A stretch of 24,037 nucleotides of DNA from a virus (IMGVR_UViG_3300035698_007224:1-24037), one strand, 5' to 3'; shown: positions 14,378 through 21,581, counted from the first letter of the stretch. A program made the numbers and translations. The notes: generated by a model from the letters alone, not told the origin.

Positions 14378-14416
14378 GTATATCGAAATATCTGAGGTCA
14401 TTCTCAAGGTTATTTC
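14378..14416 (-). promoter_or_regulatory. Promoter-like motif, copy B
   Basis: All 39 bases are identical to copy C. The minus strand has TTGAGA (14402-14407), 17 bases, then GATATA (14379-14384). It lies in the 107-base gap between the sulfotransferase-like gene and the 149-aa gene, ahead of an AGGAGG ribosome site, the best context of the three copies. Confidence 0.65.
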
Positions 14417-14452
14417 AGATTTTTCTACAGGATTTTTTCACCAGCTTTGGAT

Positions 14453-15124
14453 TTAGGCCTGTTCATATCCTAATTTTGCTAGAAAGTCCAGCATCTCTTT
14501 ATCATCTCTGATCTTGTCTTTCAATTCCTGACTCATCTCTGTCTTCCACCTGCCACCACATTGTTTGAACGGGCTATTGATCTGCCACGTTCTGAAATCC
14601 TCATGACTCGTTCTTGGTGGTTCTTCGTCTTGGATCTCTCCTCTGTTAATCAAAGCCTTTCGCAGATGGTTCTCAGTTACGATCTCTGGAAAAAAGCTCA
14701 ACCCACAAAAACCAAAAACCCTTTTCAAGACCGTGTGCTCAGAATCAAACAAACTCTCGTATCGCACAACGATAACATTGTCTTTCGTTGCAGCGTGTTC
14801 CAGCAATCTTGTGTTCTGTTTGATGTACTCTCTTCTGAACTCTTCATATGTTGTGTCAAGCCCTCGTTCTTCCATACCCAGAAGAATGTCATGAATGTCT
14901 CGATAGACACCAACAATCAAATAGCCCTCTGGCCATGTTTTATACACAGTTGTCACTTTGCACACGAAAGCCTTTTCGTTTGTGAATCCTTTTGGTCTTG
15001 ATCTAATGCAAATACATTCGGTTGAAACATCCCAAACATCAGGATGATTTCCTATGAGCTTTCTGAGGATCGATGTCCCAGAATGAGGAACTCCTGTTAC
15101 CAAGATTCTTGTGGGTTCACTCAT
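14453..15124 (-). CDS. Sulfotransferase-like P-loop protein
   Basis: The 223-residue product begins MSEPTRILVTGVPHSGTSIL; the GVPHSGTS loop matches the PAPS 5'-phosphosulfate loop of sulfotransferases. GVYRDIHDILLGMEERG and VVRYESLFDSE occupy the positions of the 3'-phosphate-binding and following motifs. It lacks a signal peptide, so it would act in the cytoplasm. Family members move sulfate from PAPS to hydroxyl or amino groups of sugars, lipids or proteins. A phage copy could change host surface glycans or a nucleotide-linked sugar; the substrate is unknown. ATG 15124 follows AGGTG; a GTG at 15130 is the alternative start. Confidence 0.68.
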   Translation of the reverse strand: MSEPTRILVTGVPHSGTSILRKLIGNHPDVWDVSTECICIRSRPKGFTNEKAFVCKVTTVYKTWPEGYLIVGVYRDIHDILLGMEERGLDTTYEEFRREYIKQNTRLLEHAATKDNVIVVRYESLFDSEHTVLKRVFGFCGLSFFPEIVTENHLRKALINRGEIQDEEPPRTSHEDFRTWQINSPFKQCGGRWKTEMSQELKDKIRDDKEMLDFLAKLGYEQA

Positions 15125-15130
15125 CTGCAC

Positions 15131-15236
15131 CTACTTTTTCACCAACGGGCATCACTATCCCCAACTCTCATTGCAAATCAACATTCACACACAATATAAC
15201 CCTGCCGATGTTATAGTGCAGCAGAAAGGTTATTTG
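15131..15236 (-). other. 106-base gap with possible promoter and dyad
   Basis: No gene larger than 9 codons is present. The minus strand has GTGACA (15235-15240) and TATAAC (15210-15215), each 5/6 to sigma-70 consensus but 19 bases apart. The TATAAC lies in an inverted repeat with GTTATA (15195-15215, 9-base loop). It may be a regulated promoter for the sulfotransferase-like gene; evidence is moderate. Confidence 0.4.
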
Positions 15237-15506
15237 TCACTCTCCCTCCCCCCCGTACTTCTTCTTCCAGTCGGCGAGAGCGGCTCGCAACCCCCTGAGT
15301 GATAACTCAGCCTTCTGGTAGAGATCCACCGCCGTCACCAACTCCCGCGCCTCGTCTTTGACGCATTGGGTAGTAATCCTAGCAACGTCTGCAATGTCAC
15401 GATCTCTCATTATTGCAAAATCGCCCACACAAACCTCATATGTGTCGTTGTTAAAGATCGCGTATATTTTCCCCGCCGCTTTTATTGGTGTCATCTTGTC
15501 AAGCAT
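15237..15506 (-). CDS. Hypothetical protein, 89 aa
   Basis: ATG 15506 overlaps the TAA of an upstream frame (TAATG) and follows GGGGAAG. The first 40 residues are mixed (MLDKMTPIKAAGKIYAIFNN, YEVCVGDFAIMRDRD) and the rest helical with KAELSLRGLRAALADWKKKYGG at the end. No family or catalytic motif recognised. Confidence 0.65.
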   Translation of the reverse strand: MLDKMTPIKAAGKIYAIFNNDTYEVCVGDFAIMRDRDIADVARITTQCVKDEARELVTAVDLYQKAELSLRGLRAALADWKKKYGGEGE

Positions 15507-15619
15507 TACTTCCCCTTCACGATCTCATCGTCCCATTGAACGCGAAGAAACACAACCCGTTCATCCGCGCAGATGTAGCCTTCGTGTCTCAACTTGATGC
15601 CGTAGTAATCTTTCGATAC
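15506..15619 (-). other. Open frame without clear start, ending TAATG
   Basis: Directly after the TAG of the 102-aa gene, the same frame stays open for 37 codons (VSKDYYGIKLRHEG, then RVVFLRVQWDDEIVKGK) and ends in a TAA that overlaps the next gene's ATG. The composition looks like protein and the stop-start overlap is typical of real genes here. The only near start is a TTG at 15592 overlapping a TGA of another frame. It may be a 28-codon gene, an amber readthrough tail or a frameshifted C-terminus. Confidence 0.4.
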
Positions 15620-15928
15620 CTATCGAGGTGGCGATAGAGACTCTGTATCTTCTCCCACCTGTGTAACTGAGTCACGCCCTGCTCTGTCCGAGTTGACAGA
15701 TGAAGTCCCCTGCGTATCTTCCCGTCCCTCGCAGCCCTTCCCATCCCCTGCAGCACGATCCTCTGTCTCGTCTTCATCTTTCTCCTTCATCTTAGCCAAG
15801 GCCACATTAACCTTCTTGTTCGTTTCGGGATGATCTTCCTCGATGAGCTTAATCAGCTTCTCTGGCTGCGTAGGCGAAATTATGCCCTCAAGCTTCTTGA
15901 TCTGTTCTCCTCGTTCCAGCCAGTACAA
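15620..15928 (-). CDS. Hypothetical protein, 102 aa, TTG start
   Basis: No ATG is available at the N-terminus; TTG 15928 begins MYWLERGEQIKKLEGIISP, and no strong ribosome site is nearby. Residues 1-50 form a likely helical domain (QPEKLIKLIEEDHPETNKKVNVALAKMKEKDE), the rest is acidic and low-complexity, ending at TAG 15620. A second overlapping frame (ATG 15777, behind AAGGAG, to 15589) is also open over its C-terminal half. The first half looks real, but start and end are uncertain. Confidence 0.5.
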   Translation of the reverse strand: MYWLERGEQIKKLEGIISPTQPEKLIKLIEEDHPETNKKVNVALAKMKEKDEDETEDRAAGDGKGCEGREDTQGTSSVNSDRAGRDSVTQVGEDTESLSPPR

Positions 15929-15960
15929 TTTGATAAGTGACCGTAGTGTCCCTTCTATAT

Positions 15961-15999
15961 GTATATCGAAATATCTGAGGTCATTCTCAAGGTTATTTC
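15961..15999 (-). promoter_or_regulatory. Promoter-like motif, copy C
   Basis: This copy overlaps the stop codon of the primase-helicase gene (15993) and is identical to copy B over 39 bases. TTGAGA is at 15985-15990 and GATATA at 15962-15967, 17 bases apart. It would drive the genes from 15928 downward. Confidence 0.62.
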
Positions 16000-17951
16000 T
16001 CTTTTTTTAGGAAAGTTTTTATCTTCGGACCTGTGATAATTCTTCCCATTTCCCTATAGCTGGGTCCCATTTCTCCGAACTGAAAAGCAATTTTTGCCCC
16101 TGTGGCCGTTCCATCTCGGCATTTGTCAATCGTGATAATCCGGTTTGGGGTCATCTCTTCCTCTTCATCCTCCTTGTTCATCACCCGTACTTCTTTGAAA
16201 TTGAAGTCCACTGTCAGGGCAGCGAAGGACAGATCCCCTATCCTTTTAGAGCCTTCCATAGAATAGACACTCCCGTCTTTGGAAGCTGTCTTGGCTTTAT
16301 GAACCACAAGGACGATGGTGCTGTAGGAGCAGTTGGCAATCCCAATCAGTGATCTCACGAAGGATGCCTGAGCTCGCCATTCCTCTTTCCCTTCGAAATC
16401 AATCTGGGCCAGAGGGTCGATGACAATCAATCTACACCCTTCGTCACTTCGGTCCTCTGCCCATTCCAGGACATCATCAGCATGAACAGCCTTAACCTTC
16501 TTCCCCTTGATGGTGGGATTCCGATGAATCCCGCTCCCCCATTCTGTGATGAGATCCCCATATTCAGCCTGGATGCGTTCAAGAATCTTGTGCCTCTTCC
16601 GTCCGGAGAGTCTGTCAAAATGCTGTGCTATTTTCCATTCGGCTGAAACTAGGGCCACCATCCTTCGAATGTGATAGGCTCGGGTATCTTCCATAGGTAG
16701 GTATGCCCATTGGAGTTGGGCATTTGCTGTCGCTTGGCACAGATGGAGGGATAGATAGCTCTTGCTGGTCCCGGGGAGGCCACTTATGGCCACAAGCTTC
16801 CCTGGCATCAGCATGGGGACGGATTCTCTCAGCCCGTCCCACGGGAGCCTGACAAGCCTTTTGGTGCCATCCAACTCCTTGCGGATGTCCTCAATCACAT
16901 CGTCTTGGTCGTCGTGGTCCTCATCATCGTCCTCTTCTGGGTCCTCCTCCTGCTTTCGCTTCTTTCGCCTTTCCCGTCTTTCCCCCTCCTGATTTTCTTC
17001 CTCCTCCCGGACTTTGGAACCTTTCTCTCCACTGGCATATTTTGTTGCACTGTTAAGACATGTTACAAGTTCTGATTCAGAGAGGGCAGGAGAGCAACAG
17101 GATTTATTCCAGGCCACAAGGACATGCGCAGCCTCATTCTCTGAGAGGTCAAAATCGACGAGAGCGAGGCAAGCAACCCTATATGCGGCATTGTTCCGGT
17201 TGCCTTCCTTAGTGGCAATTGTCTCGACATAGGCAGAAGCTTGTTTTAAGGCCTCCGCACGACCCCGTGGTATCTTACCACCTAAATCCAATCGAAACGT
17301 CGTGGTGGCGTCTGGAAGGGCTTCCAGCGGCACTGTAGCACGGAGTTCATCCATGGTATAGACGCGATTTTCGTTATGCTTGACGATCCGGCATTCTGCC
17401 ACAGGTTCCTTCTGGTTCATATATCCGGGAAGTCGGAGTACTCTGGATGGGTTCCGGACTGATTTGTCGAACAGTTCTTCCTCCCGCTCATCGTCCAGAT
17501 TGTTCTTTTCGAGAGCCACAGCCACATCATAGACGATCTGCTTGAGGGACCAGGGATTGACTTTCTCGGTGAGACGCCAGTAGAAGTGGGTGCCATGGCC
17601 AGAATCCACCACCAAGGACGGGGGAGGCAGATTGATGCCATGGGCCATTCTCTTGGCTTCCAGATATTTGATATGGTCGAAATCACACCAGACCACACGT
17701 CCAGGTAGGCATTCGTCATCAGTGCTGCTCCCGTCCTTCTCCCGAGGCAAGACCCCAGCGAATATATTGTAACCCTTTACGTTCATCTTGGTTAGCTTGC
17801 GTTGGATGTCTGGTAGGTCTTCAGCAAACATCCAGAAGGATTTTGGGAATAGATCTTCCACACCTTTCAGCGGAAAGCACCGGACCTCAATCAAATCCTC
17901 CGGATCCCACAGGATTGAGGCATAGATTTGGAGTTCATTCTGGTCTGTCAC
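15993..17951 (-). CDS. Primase-helicase fusion (AEP primase + RecA-like helicase)
   Basis: This 652-residue protein has an archaeo-eukaryotic-type primase domain at residues 60-210: VVWCDFDH with D90 and D92 (metal ligands), SGHGTH at 117-122, and SRVLRLPGYMNQ at 169-180. A PriCT-like helical segment follows (RNNAAYRVACLALVDFDLS, 252-270, then WNKSCCSPALSESEL). A charged linker rich in D, E, K and R spans about 310-355. The C-terminal RepA/DnaB-like ATPase has GLPGTSKS at 391-398, LIVIDPLA with D512, and VLVVHKAK as the sensor histidine. It would prime and unwind DNA at the fork. ATG 17951 overlaps the initiator stop, and the pair recalls lambda O-P order. Confidence 0.85.
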   Translation of the reverse strand: MTDQNELQIYASILWDPEDLIEVRCFPLKGVEDLFPKSFWMFAEDLPDIQRKLTKMNVKGYNIFAGVLPREKDGSSTDDECLPGRVVWCDFDHIKYLEAKRMAHGINLPPPSLVVDSGHGTHFYWRLTEKVNPWSLKQIVYDVAVALEKNNLDDEREEELFDKSVRNPSRVLRLPGYMNQKEPVAECRIVKHNENRVYTMDELRATVPLEALPDATTTFRLDLGGKIPRGRAEALKQASAYVETIATKEGNRNNAAYRVACLALVDFDLSENEAAHVLVAWNKSCCSPALSESELVTCLNSATKYASGEKGSKVREEEENQEGERRERRKKRKQEEDPEEDDDEDHDDQDDVIEDIRKELDGTKRLVRLPWDGLRESVPMLMPGKLVAISGLPGTSKSYLSLHLCQATANAQLQWAYLPMEDTRAYHIRRMVALVSAEWKIAQHFDRLSGRKRHKILERIQAEYGDLITEWGSGIHRNPTIKGKKVKAVHADDVLEWAEDRSDEGCRLIVIDPLAQIDFEGKEEWRAQASFVRSLIGIANCSYSTIVLVVHKAKTASKDGSVYSMEGSKRIGDLSFAALTVDFNFKEVRVMNKEDEEEEMTPNRIITIDKCRDGTATGAKIAFQFGEMGPSYREMGRIITGPKIKTFLKKEK

Positions 17952-18757
17952 AGTTGGGGCTCCTTCGTGTTGAGCATATCATCGTCAAAATTCTCCTTCG
18001 TAAAATCTTCCCAATACCCATCACGACCGAAGAAATTGCCCATTCCTTTGACATATTGGCCATCAGGATCCTCTTCTCCTGCATCAGCCGATTCTGCTTT
18101 CTTGAGACGGAGGTAGTGGTCAGCCGCTATTTTGATATCCATTGGGGGGAGGCCACTCTTCAGTAACTTGGCCACATTCTTCTTTGCTCTGGAAGTAGAT
18201 GGATCTCGGGATTTAATCGTCTTCCACCACTCCCGCATTTCGGCCACCAATTCAGCCGCCAGTTTGTCGAAATCAGGCTTGTTTTTTGTGGGTGTGTTTT
18301 CTGGTAGATCAAAAAAGCCTCTGGACGAACGCGTAGTTTCTACCTTTCTTTTCTTTATTTCATCATATATGTAAGGGGGGGTGGCGCTTTTCCGCGTGGG
18401 TTGTACGCGCTTTTCCGCGTGGGGGGGTGGCGCTTTTCCGCGTGGGGGGGTGGCGCTTTTCCGCGTGGGTACTGGGTCACATTTATCCGCAATGTGTATC
18501 CTTCTCCTATACTCATTTTCAGGGTCTATTTCCATGGTGATATACCCACGGTTTCGTAGGCTTCTCAGCCACTCCGATATCCGTCGTGGTTTTGTTTCCA
18601 TTGCTTCAGCCAACCCCCCGTTGGTGGCCCAGCAATACCCTGATTTTTTTGATAGGGTTATCAGAAATCCCAATAGACACGCTTCAGTATTCGACACTTC
18701 CTTGTCCAGTATTGCTATAGTTGGTACAGCAACAAATGGGATCATTTCAAGTTTCAC
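17948..18757 (-). CDS. Replication initiator with winged-helix N-terminus
   Basis: This 269-residue protein starts at GTG 18757, with ATG 18745 as alternative; neither has a good ribosome site, and the upstream stop is 11 bases away, so coupling is likely. Residues 18-85 look like a winged helix-turn-helix (EACLLGFLITLSKKSGYCWA, then LAEAMETKPRRISEWLRSLRNRGYI), as in lambda O-type initiators. Residues 97-130 are encoded by the iteron array and contain TRKSATPP twice. The C-terminal part (AELVAEMREWWKTIK; ADHYLRLKKAE) would contact the helicase. In lambda the initiator binds iterons inside its own gene, and the same arrangement is seen here. Confidence 0.7.
   Translation of the reverse strand: MKLEMIPFVAVPTIAILDKEVSNTEACLLGFLITLSKKSGYCWATNGGLAEAMETKPRRISEWLRSLRNRGYITMEIDPENEYRRRIHIADKCDPVPTRKSATPPRGKAPPPHAEKRVQPTRKSATPPYIYDEIKKRKVETTRSSRGFFDLPENTPTKNKPDFDKLAAELVAEMREWWKTIKSRDPSTSRAKKNVAKLLKSGLPPMDIKIAADHYLRLKKAESADAGEEDPDGQYVKGMGNFFGRDGYWEDFTKENFDDDMLNTKEPQL
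18338..18374 (-). other. AT-rich stretch beside the iterons
   Basis: Bases 18341-18374 contain only 7 G/C out of 34 and directly flank the iteron array. Such a stretch is the expected position for a DNA-unwinding element. It is also coding (YIYDEIKKRKVE), so codon composition may partly explain it. Confidence 0.5.
18381..18472 (-). repeat. Four 23-bp iterons, candidate replication origin
   Basis: Four direct repeats start at 18381, 18404, 18427 and 18450, each exactly 23 bases apart. They share GCGCTTTTCCGCGTGGG; three begin GTG, the second TAC. Since 23 is not a multiple of three, copies are read in different frames, and only copies 1 and 4 give the same peptide (TRKSATPP). Conservation is therefore at the DNA level. 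Location in the initiator gene next to an AT-rich stretch supports an origin. Confidence 0.75.
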
Positions 18758-18768
18758 GTTTTCGGCCT

Positions 18769-19002
18769 TTAGTCAAGTGGCTTTGTTTGGGTTTTGAAAC
18801 TTTTTATTTTTGGTCTAATTGTTGTGGGATGGGATGATTTTTGTTCTTCCCCATCCTCCTTTGCCTCTTTCATGGCAAGCATTCGCAGATAGGTACTCCT
18901 TTCGAGTCCTATTTGTTCTGCCCTTCGTGTTATCAGGTCAAACTCACTGTTATTTACTTTGACTCTGATCTCTTTGTCCCGCCTTCTATCCTCTTGTTTC
19001 AT
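18769..19002 (-). CDS. Ribbon-helix-helix DNA-binding protein, 77 aa
   Basis: The N-terminal KEIRVKVNNSEFDLITRRAEQIG followed by LERSTYLRMLAMKEA is a ribbon-helix-helix fold like MobC/NikA and Arc-type regulators: a short beta strand followed by two helices. The tail (KSSHPTTIRPKIKSFKTQT) is basic and probably flexible. ATG 19002 follows AAGGGA and sits about 11 bases downstream of the predicted transcription start. It lies directly before the initiator gene and behind a consensus promoter carrying a dyad at -35, so autoregulation of the replication operon is likely; this is inference. Confidence 0.7.
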   Translation of the reverse strand: MKQEDRRRDKEIRVKVNNSEFDLITRRAEQIGLERSTYLRMLAMKEAKEDGEEQKSSHPTTIRPKIKSFKTQTKPLD

Positions 19003-19019
19003 AATGTTCCCTTTTTGTT

Positions 19020-19048
19020 ATTATAATATGCTCCTTTTGTGTTGTCAA
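19020..19048 (-). promoter_or_regulatory. Consensus sigma-70 promoter
   Basis: On the minus strand TTGACA (19043-19048), a 17-base spacer and TATAAT (19020-19025) match the bacterial sigma-70 consensus exactly. Transcription would start near 19013, giving an about 11-base leader before ATG 19002. It would drive the ribbon-helix-helix protein, initiator and primase-helicase genes using unmodified host RNA polymerase. Confidence 0.85.
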
Positions 19049-19062
19049 GTGCCAATGCACTT
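19047..19062. promoter_or_regulatory. Putative operator dyad at -35
   Basis: AAGTGC-CAAT-GCACTT is a perfect inverted repeat with 6-base arms. Two bases overlap the -35 element, so a bound protein would block RNA polymerase. Either ribbon-helix-helix protein coded beside it (18769-19002 or 19113-19295) could be the binder. Confidence 0.5.
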
Positions 19063-19112
19063 TTTCCAACCATTATTGGTCGGTCTTCCCCCGATGAGAT
19101 GCCTGGGGATTG

Positions 19113-19295
19113 CTACTTCTGGCCAAGGATTTCCTCAGCATGGGTCACGAAGAAATCCGTGACAACCTTGTACATGGACTTCCCCTCCACGGCACAGGCT
19201 GCCTTGAATCGGTCCTTGACCTTTTTCTGGACCCTGTGGATCATGAATGTGGTTCCTTTCGGTGCCCTTTTTCTCTGTGTCTTTTTCTTAGCCAT
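19113..19295 (-). CDS. Small ribbon-helix-helix-like protein, 60 aa
   Basis: ATG 19295 follows AAGGAG. A basic N-terminus (MAKKKTQRKRAPKG) is followed by TTFMIHRVQKKVKDRFKAAC and KSMYKVVTDFFVTHAEEI, a strand plus two helices typical of CopG/Arc-type regulators or antitoxins. No toxin gene is adjacent. It lies just upstream of the consensus promoter and may regulate it. The frame stays open after its TAG, which I judge to be chance. Confidence 0.6.
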   Translation of the reverse strand: MAKKKTQRKRAPKGTTFMIHRVQKKVKDRFKAACAVEGKSMYKVVTDFFVTHAEEILGQK

Positions 19296-19310
19296 ATGAT
19301 CTCCTTTGCT

Positions 19311-20237
19311 TTAAATGTTAAATCCTGTATTTTTCTTTTTCTTGATTGCCATTTTTATGTTTTTGACTGTTTGTTGATAATAGCTATCTTTCAACTCTAT
19401 ACATACGGCTCGCCTCCCATTCTTGACTGCAACGTATCCCTCTGATCCAATGCCAGAGAATGGTGTTAGGAATGTATCATTCTTACGACTCCATAGTATC
19501 ATTGCTCGTTCGATTACATCAAGCTGTAGTGGGCATATATGTTTTTCGTCTTTCTCGTCTCTAGCTGCTTTCTTGTTTAGTGTGAGGGTTTGTCTTACAT
19601 CCATCCACACTGGTGATGCATATGCCCTCCAGATGAAGTGACTACGTTTCTCTCCCTTGCCACCGGGATCAATTGATCCATGATATTCTGTTAGTCCTTC
19701 TGGATGTGTTATTGGTAATATGTTCTCTCCTTTCTTGCGGAATGTTAGTAAGTAGTCTGGGAGTCCTGCCCTACAAATTGCCGAGTCTTTACATAGTTGC
19801 TTATGCATTAGTCCGAGTGCTTTTGTTCTTGTGGCTTCTATCAATGGATCTTTCCATATTATTGTTCGGCTATGGTAAATGAATCCTTCTTTTTGGAATG
19901 CTCGGATGATGTCTCCTGGGAAATCCTTCAGACCAATGTATCCATCGCGTTCTTTCATAGCTGGTATGTCTATACAATGAACTGCAACAGATCTCCCAGG
20001 CATTACGACACGATGGAGTTGCTTGATTAGAAAAGCAAATCCATTGAAAAATTGTGTGTAGTTAAGGCAGTTTCCCATGTCATACTCACTGTCTGTATAA
20101 CAATACAGGTCTGCAAATGGTGGGGAAAACAAAGAGAATCCTATTGATTCATCCGGTAACCCCTTAATCACATGTACACAATCCCCTTGATATGCAACCC
20201 AATTTTCGCCTTGTTCTTGATCAATTACTTTAGCCAT
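19311..20237 (-). CDS. Site-specific DNA methyltransferase (N4/N6 type)
   Basis: The 308-residue protein begins with a GDCVHVIKGLPDESIGF segment leading to SPPF at 38-41 (motif IV), and ends with TFLTPFSGIGSEGY and RRAVCIELKDSYY, the SAM-binding motif I region. Motif IV before motif I is the beta-class order. SPPF/SPPY forms are common in N4-cytosine enzymes but N6-adenine activity cannot be excluded. The long middle section is the likely target-recognition region. ATG 20237, behind AGGAG, lies inside the end of the SNF2 gene (13-base overlap), so the two are co-expressed. It could protect phage DNA from restriction. Confidence 0.8.
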   Translation of the reverse strand: MAKVIDQEQGENWVAYQGDCVHVIKGLPDESIGFSLFSPPFADLYCYTDSEYDMGNCLNYTQFFNGFAFLIKQLHRVVMPGRSVAVHCIDIPAMKERDGYIGLKDFPGDIIRAFQKEGFIYHSRTIIWKDPLIEATRTKALGLMHKQLCKDSAICRAGLPDYLLTFRKKGENILPITHPEGLTEYHGSIDPGGKGEKRSHFIWRAYASPVWMDVRQTLTLNKKAARDEKDEKHICPLQLDVIERAMILWSRKNDTFLTPFSGIGSEGYVAVKNGRRAVCIELKDSYYQQTVKNIKMAIKKKKNTGFNI

Positions 20238-21574
20238 GATGGGATCTCCTGTTTGATGTTTGCTAAGTATTCTGCACGATTTGTTTCGTTTACTTGGAAC
20301 TTCCTCATGTGTCTCACAAGTCCCTTGAACATCTCAATAGCAATCGCCTCTTTTCTCTGCATGTTAGCGAGAACATTTGTTTCTGCTTCGCTTGTTACCA
20401 TGTGGCAGTTGACTTCGCGTTTTTGCCCAAACCTCCAAATCCGACGTGACGACTGATAGAACGCCTCATGGCTGTGAGATGGGAAATAGGACATATCGGA
20501 GCAATGTTGCCAATTCATTCCATGCCCTGCGATTTTTGCCTTGGTTACAAGTACGCGTATATTGCCATCGGAGAAATCTATCATCGTTCGTTCTTTGTAA
20601 TCATCCGTTTGGCTACCTCGCACTTCCACCGCATCAGGTATAGCCTTGGCGAGAGCTGTGCTTTCGTCATTAAGATCACACCACGCGATAAATGGTCGCG
20701 TTGAATTGTTTGCTAGTTCTGCCACAACCTCTACTCGTTGTGCTATACTCGCTCGTCGTGCGGCTCGTTGCTCGTTCAATCCTATGGCCTCTGTTACAAG
20801 TAGATTCCCTGGCATTGGTGTTGATTTGACTGTGTGTTGGGTCATGTGCATCTTAGGAAGAATGAACATTGTATCGTCAAATCCAAGATCGCTGGGCTTT
20901 CGAAATGCGCGGCACCATCCTGCCATCCATTCCCAGAATTTATCAATGGCATGTTTTTTCAATCTCCATTGCTGTGTTTTTGCCGCGTCGTGGATAAAGA
21001 ACATGGAAAGCATTTCTACCCTACGCAATTCTCCAAGCGCCTCAGACGATGTGCCTAATTCCATGTGATCGTTCGGTGCAGGCGTGGCTGTACATAGCAG
21101 TCTGAATTCTGTGCTGTTCATAAACTCTGTGATCTGTTGTCGTACCTTTCCTGCGAAGTTCTTCAAGATCCCAGATTCATCTAGGATTACACCTCCGAAA
21201 TCGTCTGGATTGTAGTAGTGTAGCCTGTGGTAGTTCGTGACGTTGATCCCTGCGTGAACGTCGCCCGTCTTTGTCACACGACATTCAATTCCGAACTTCT
21301 CCCCCTCTCGAACCGTCTGGTGAGATACGGCAAGTGGTGTGATGGACAGTATGGGTTTGTTCGTTTTTTTCAGAACCTTGTCCGCCCACGCGAGAGCCAT
21401 GGGGGTTTTACCCAGCCCACAGTCCGCAAAAATTGCACCGCGTCCCTTCTCTAATTCCCATCGCGTGACCTTCTCTTGAAAGTCGTATAAGAAGCTTGGT
21501 AGTTCCCCAGGATCAAATCCATTCATTGTTGTTTGTCTTCTTTTTGATTTTATGTATGTTCCATATTTTTCCAT
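20225..21574 (-). CDS. SNF2-like SF2 helicase
   Basis: This 449-residue protein has DCGLGKT at 51-57 (motif I), ILSITPLAVSHQ (Ia), VILDESG (motif II, D132), CTATPAPN at 161-168 (motif III) and YQSSRRIWRFGQKREV near residue 390 (motif VI). Such SNF2-type proteins translocate on double-stranded DNA. In phages they are often coded beside a methyltransferase, as here. Start ATG 21574 has a GGGA upstream at long distance; an internal ATG at 21526 behind AAGAAGA is possible and would keep all motifs. Roles may include replication-fork or recombination remodelling, or displacement of proteins from DNA; the sequence does not decide. Confidence 0.82.
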   Translation of the reverse strand: MEKYGTYIKSKRRQTTMNGFDPGELPSFLYDFQEKVTRWELEKGRGAIFADCGLGKTPMALAWADKVLKKTNKPILSITPLAVSHQTVREGEKFGIECRVTKTGDVHAGINVTNYHRLHYYNPDDFGGVILDESGILKNFAGKVRQQITEFMNSTEFRLLCTATPAPNDHMELGTSSEALGELRRVEMLSMFFIHDAAKTQQWRLKKHAIDKFWEWMAGWCRAFRKPSDLGFDDTMFILPKMHMTQHTVKSTPMPGNLLVTEAIGLNEQRAARRASIAQRVEVVAELANNSTRPFIAWCDLNDESTALAKAIPDAVEVRGSQTDDYKERTMIDFSDGNIRVLVTKAKIAGHGMNWQHCSDMSYFPSHSHEAFYQSSRRIWRFGQKREVNCHMVTSEAETNVLANMQRKEAIAIEMFKGLVRHMRKFQVNETNRAEYLANIKQEIPSWLK

Positions 21575-21581
21575 AATCTTT

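Noticed and set aside
15589-15777. A 62-codon gene behind AAGGAG overlapping the 102-aa gene
   Set aside because: Its ribosome site is explained by Lys/Glu codons of the other frame and its product is low in recognisable features. It is kept only as part of the finding on this region.
19081-19112. Intrinsic terminator after the 60-aa ribbon-helix-helix gene
   Set aside because: A CCCC/GGGG pairing exists but the loop is long and no T run follows.
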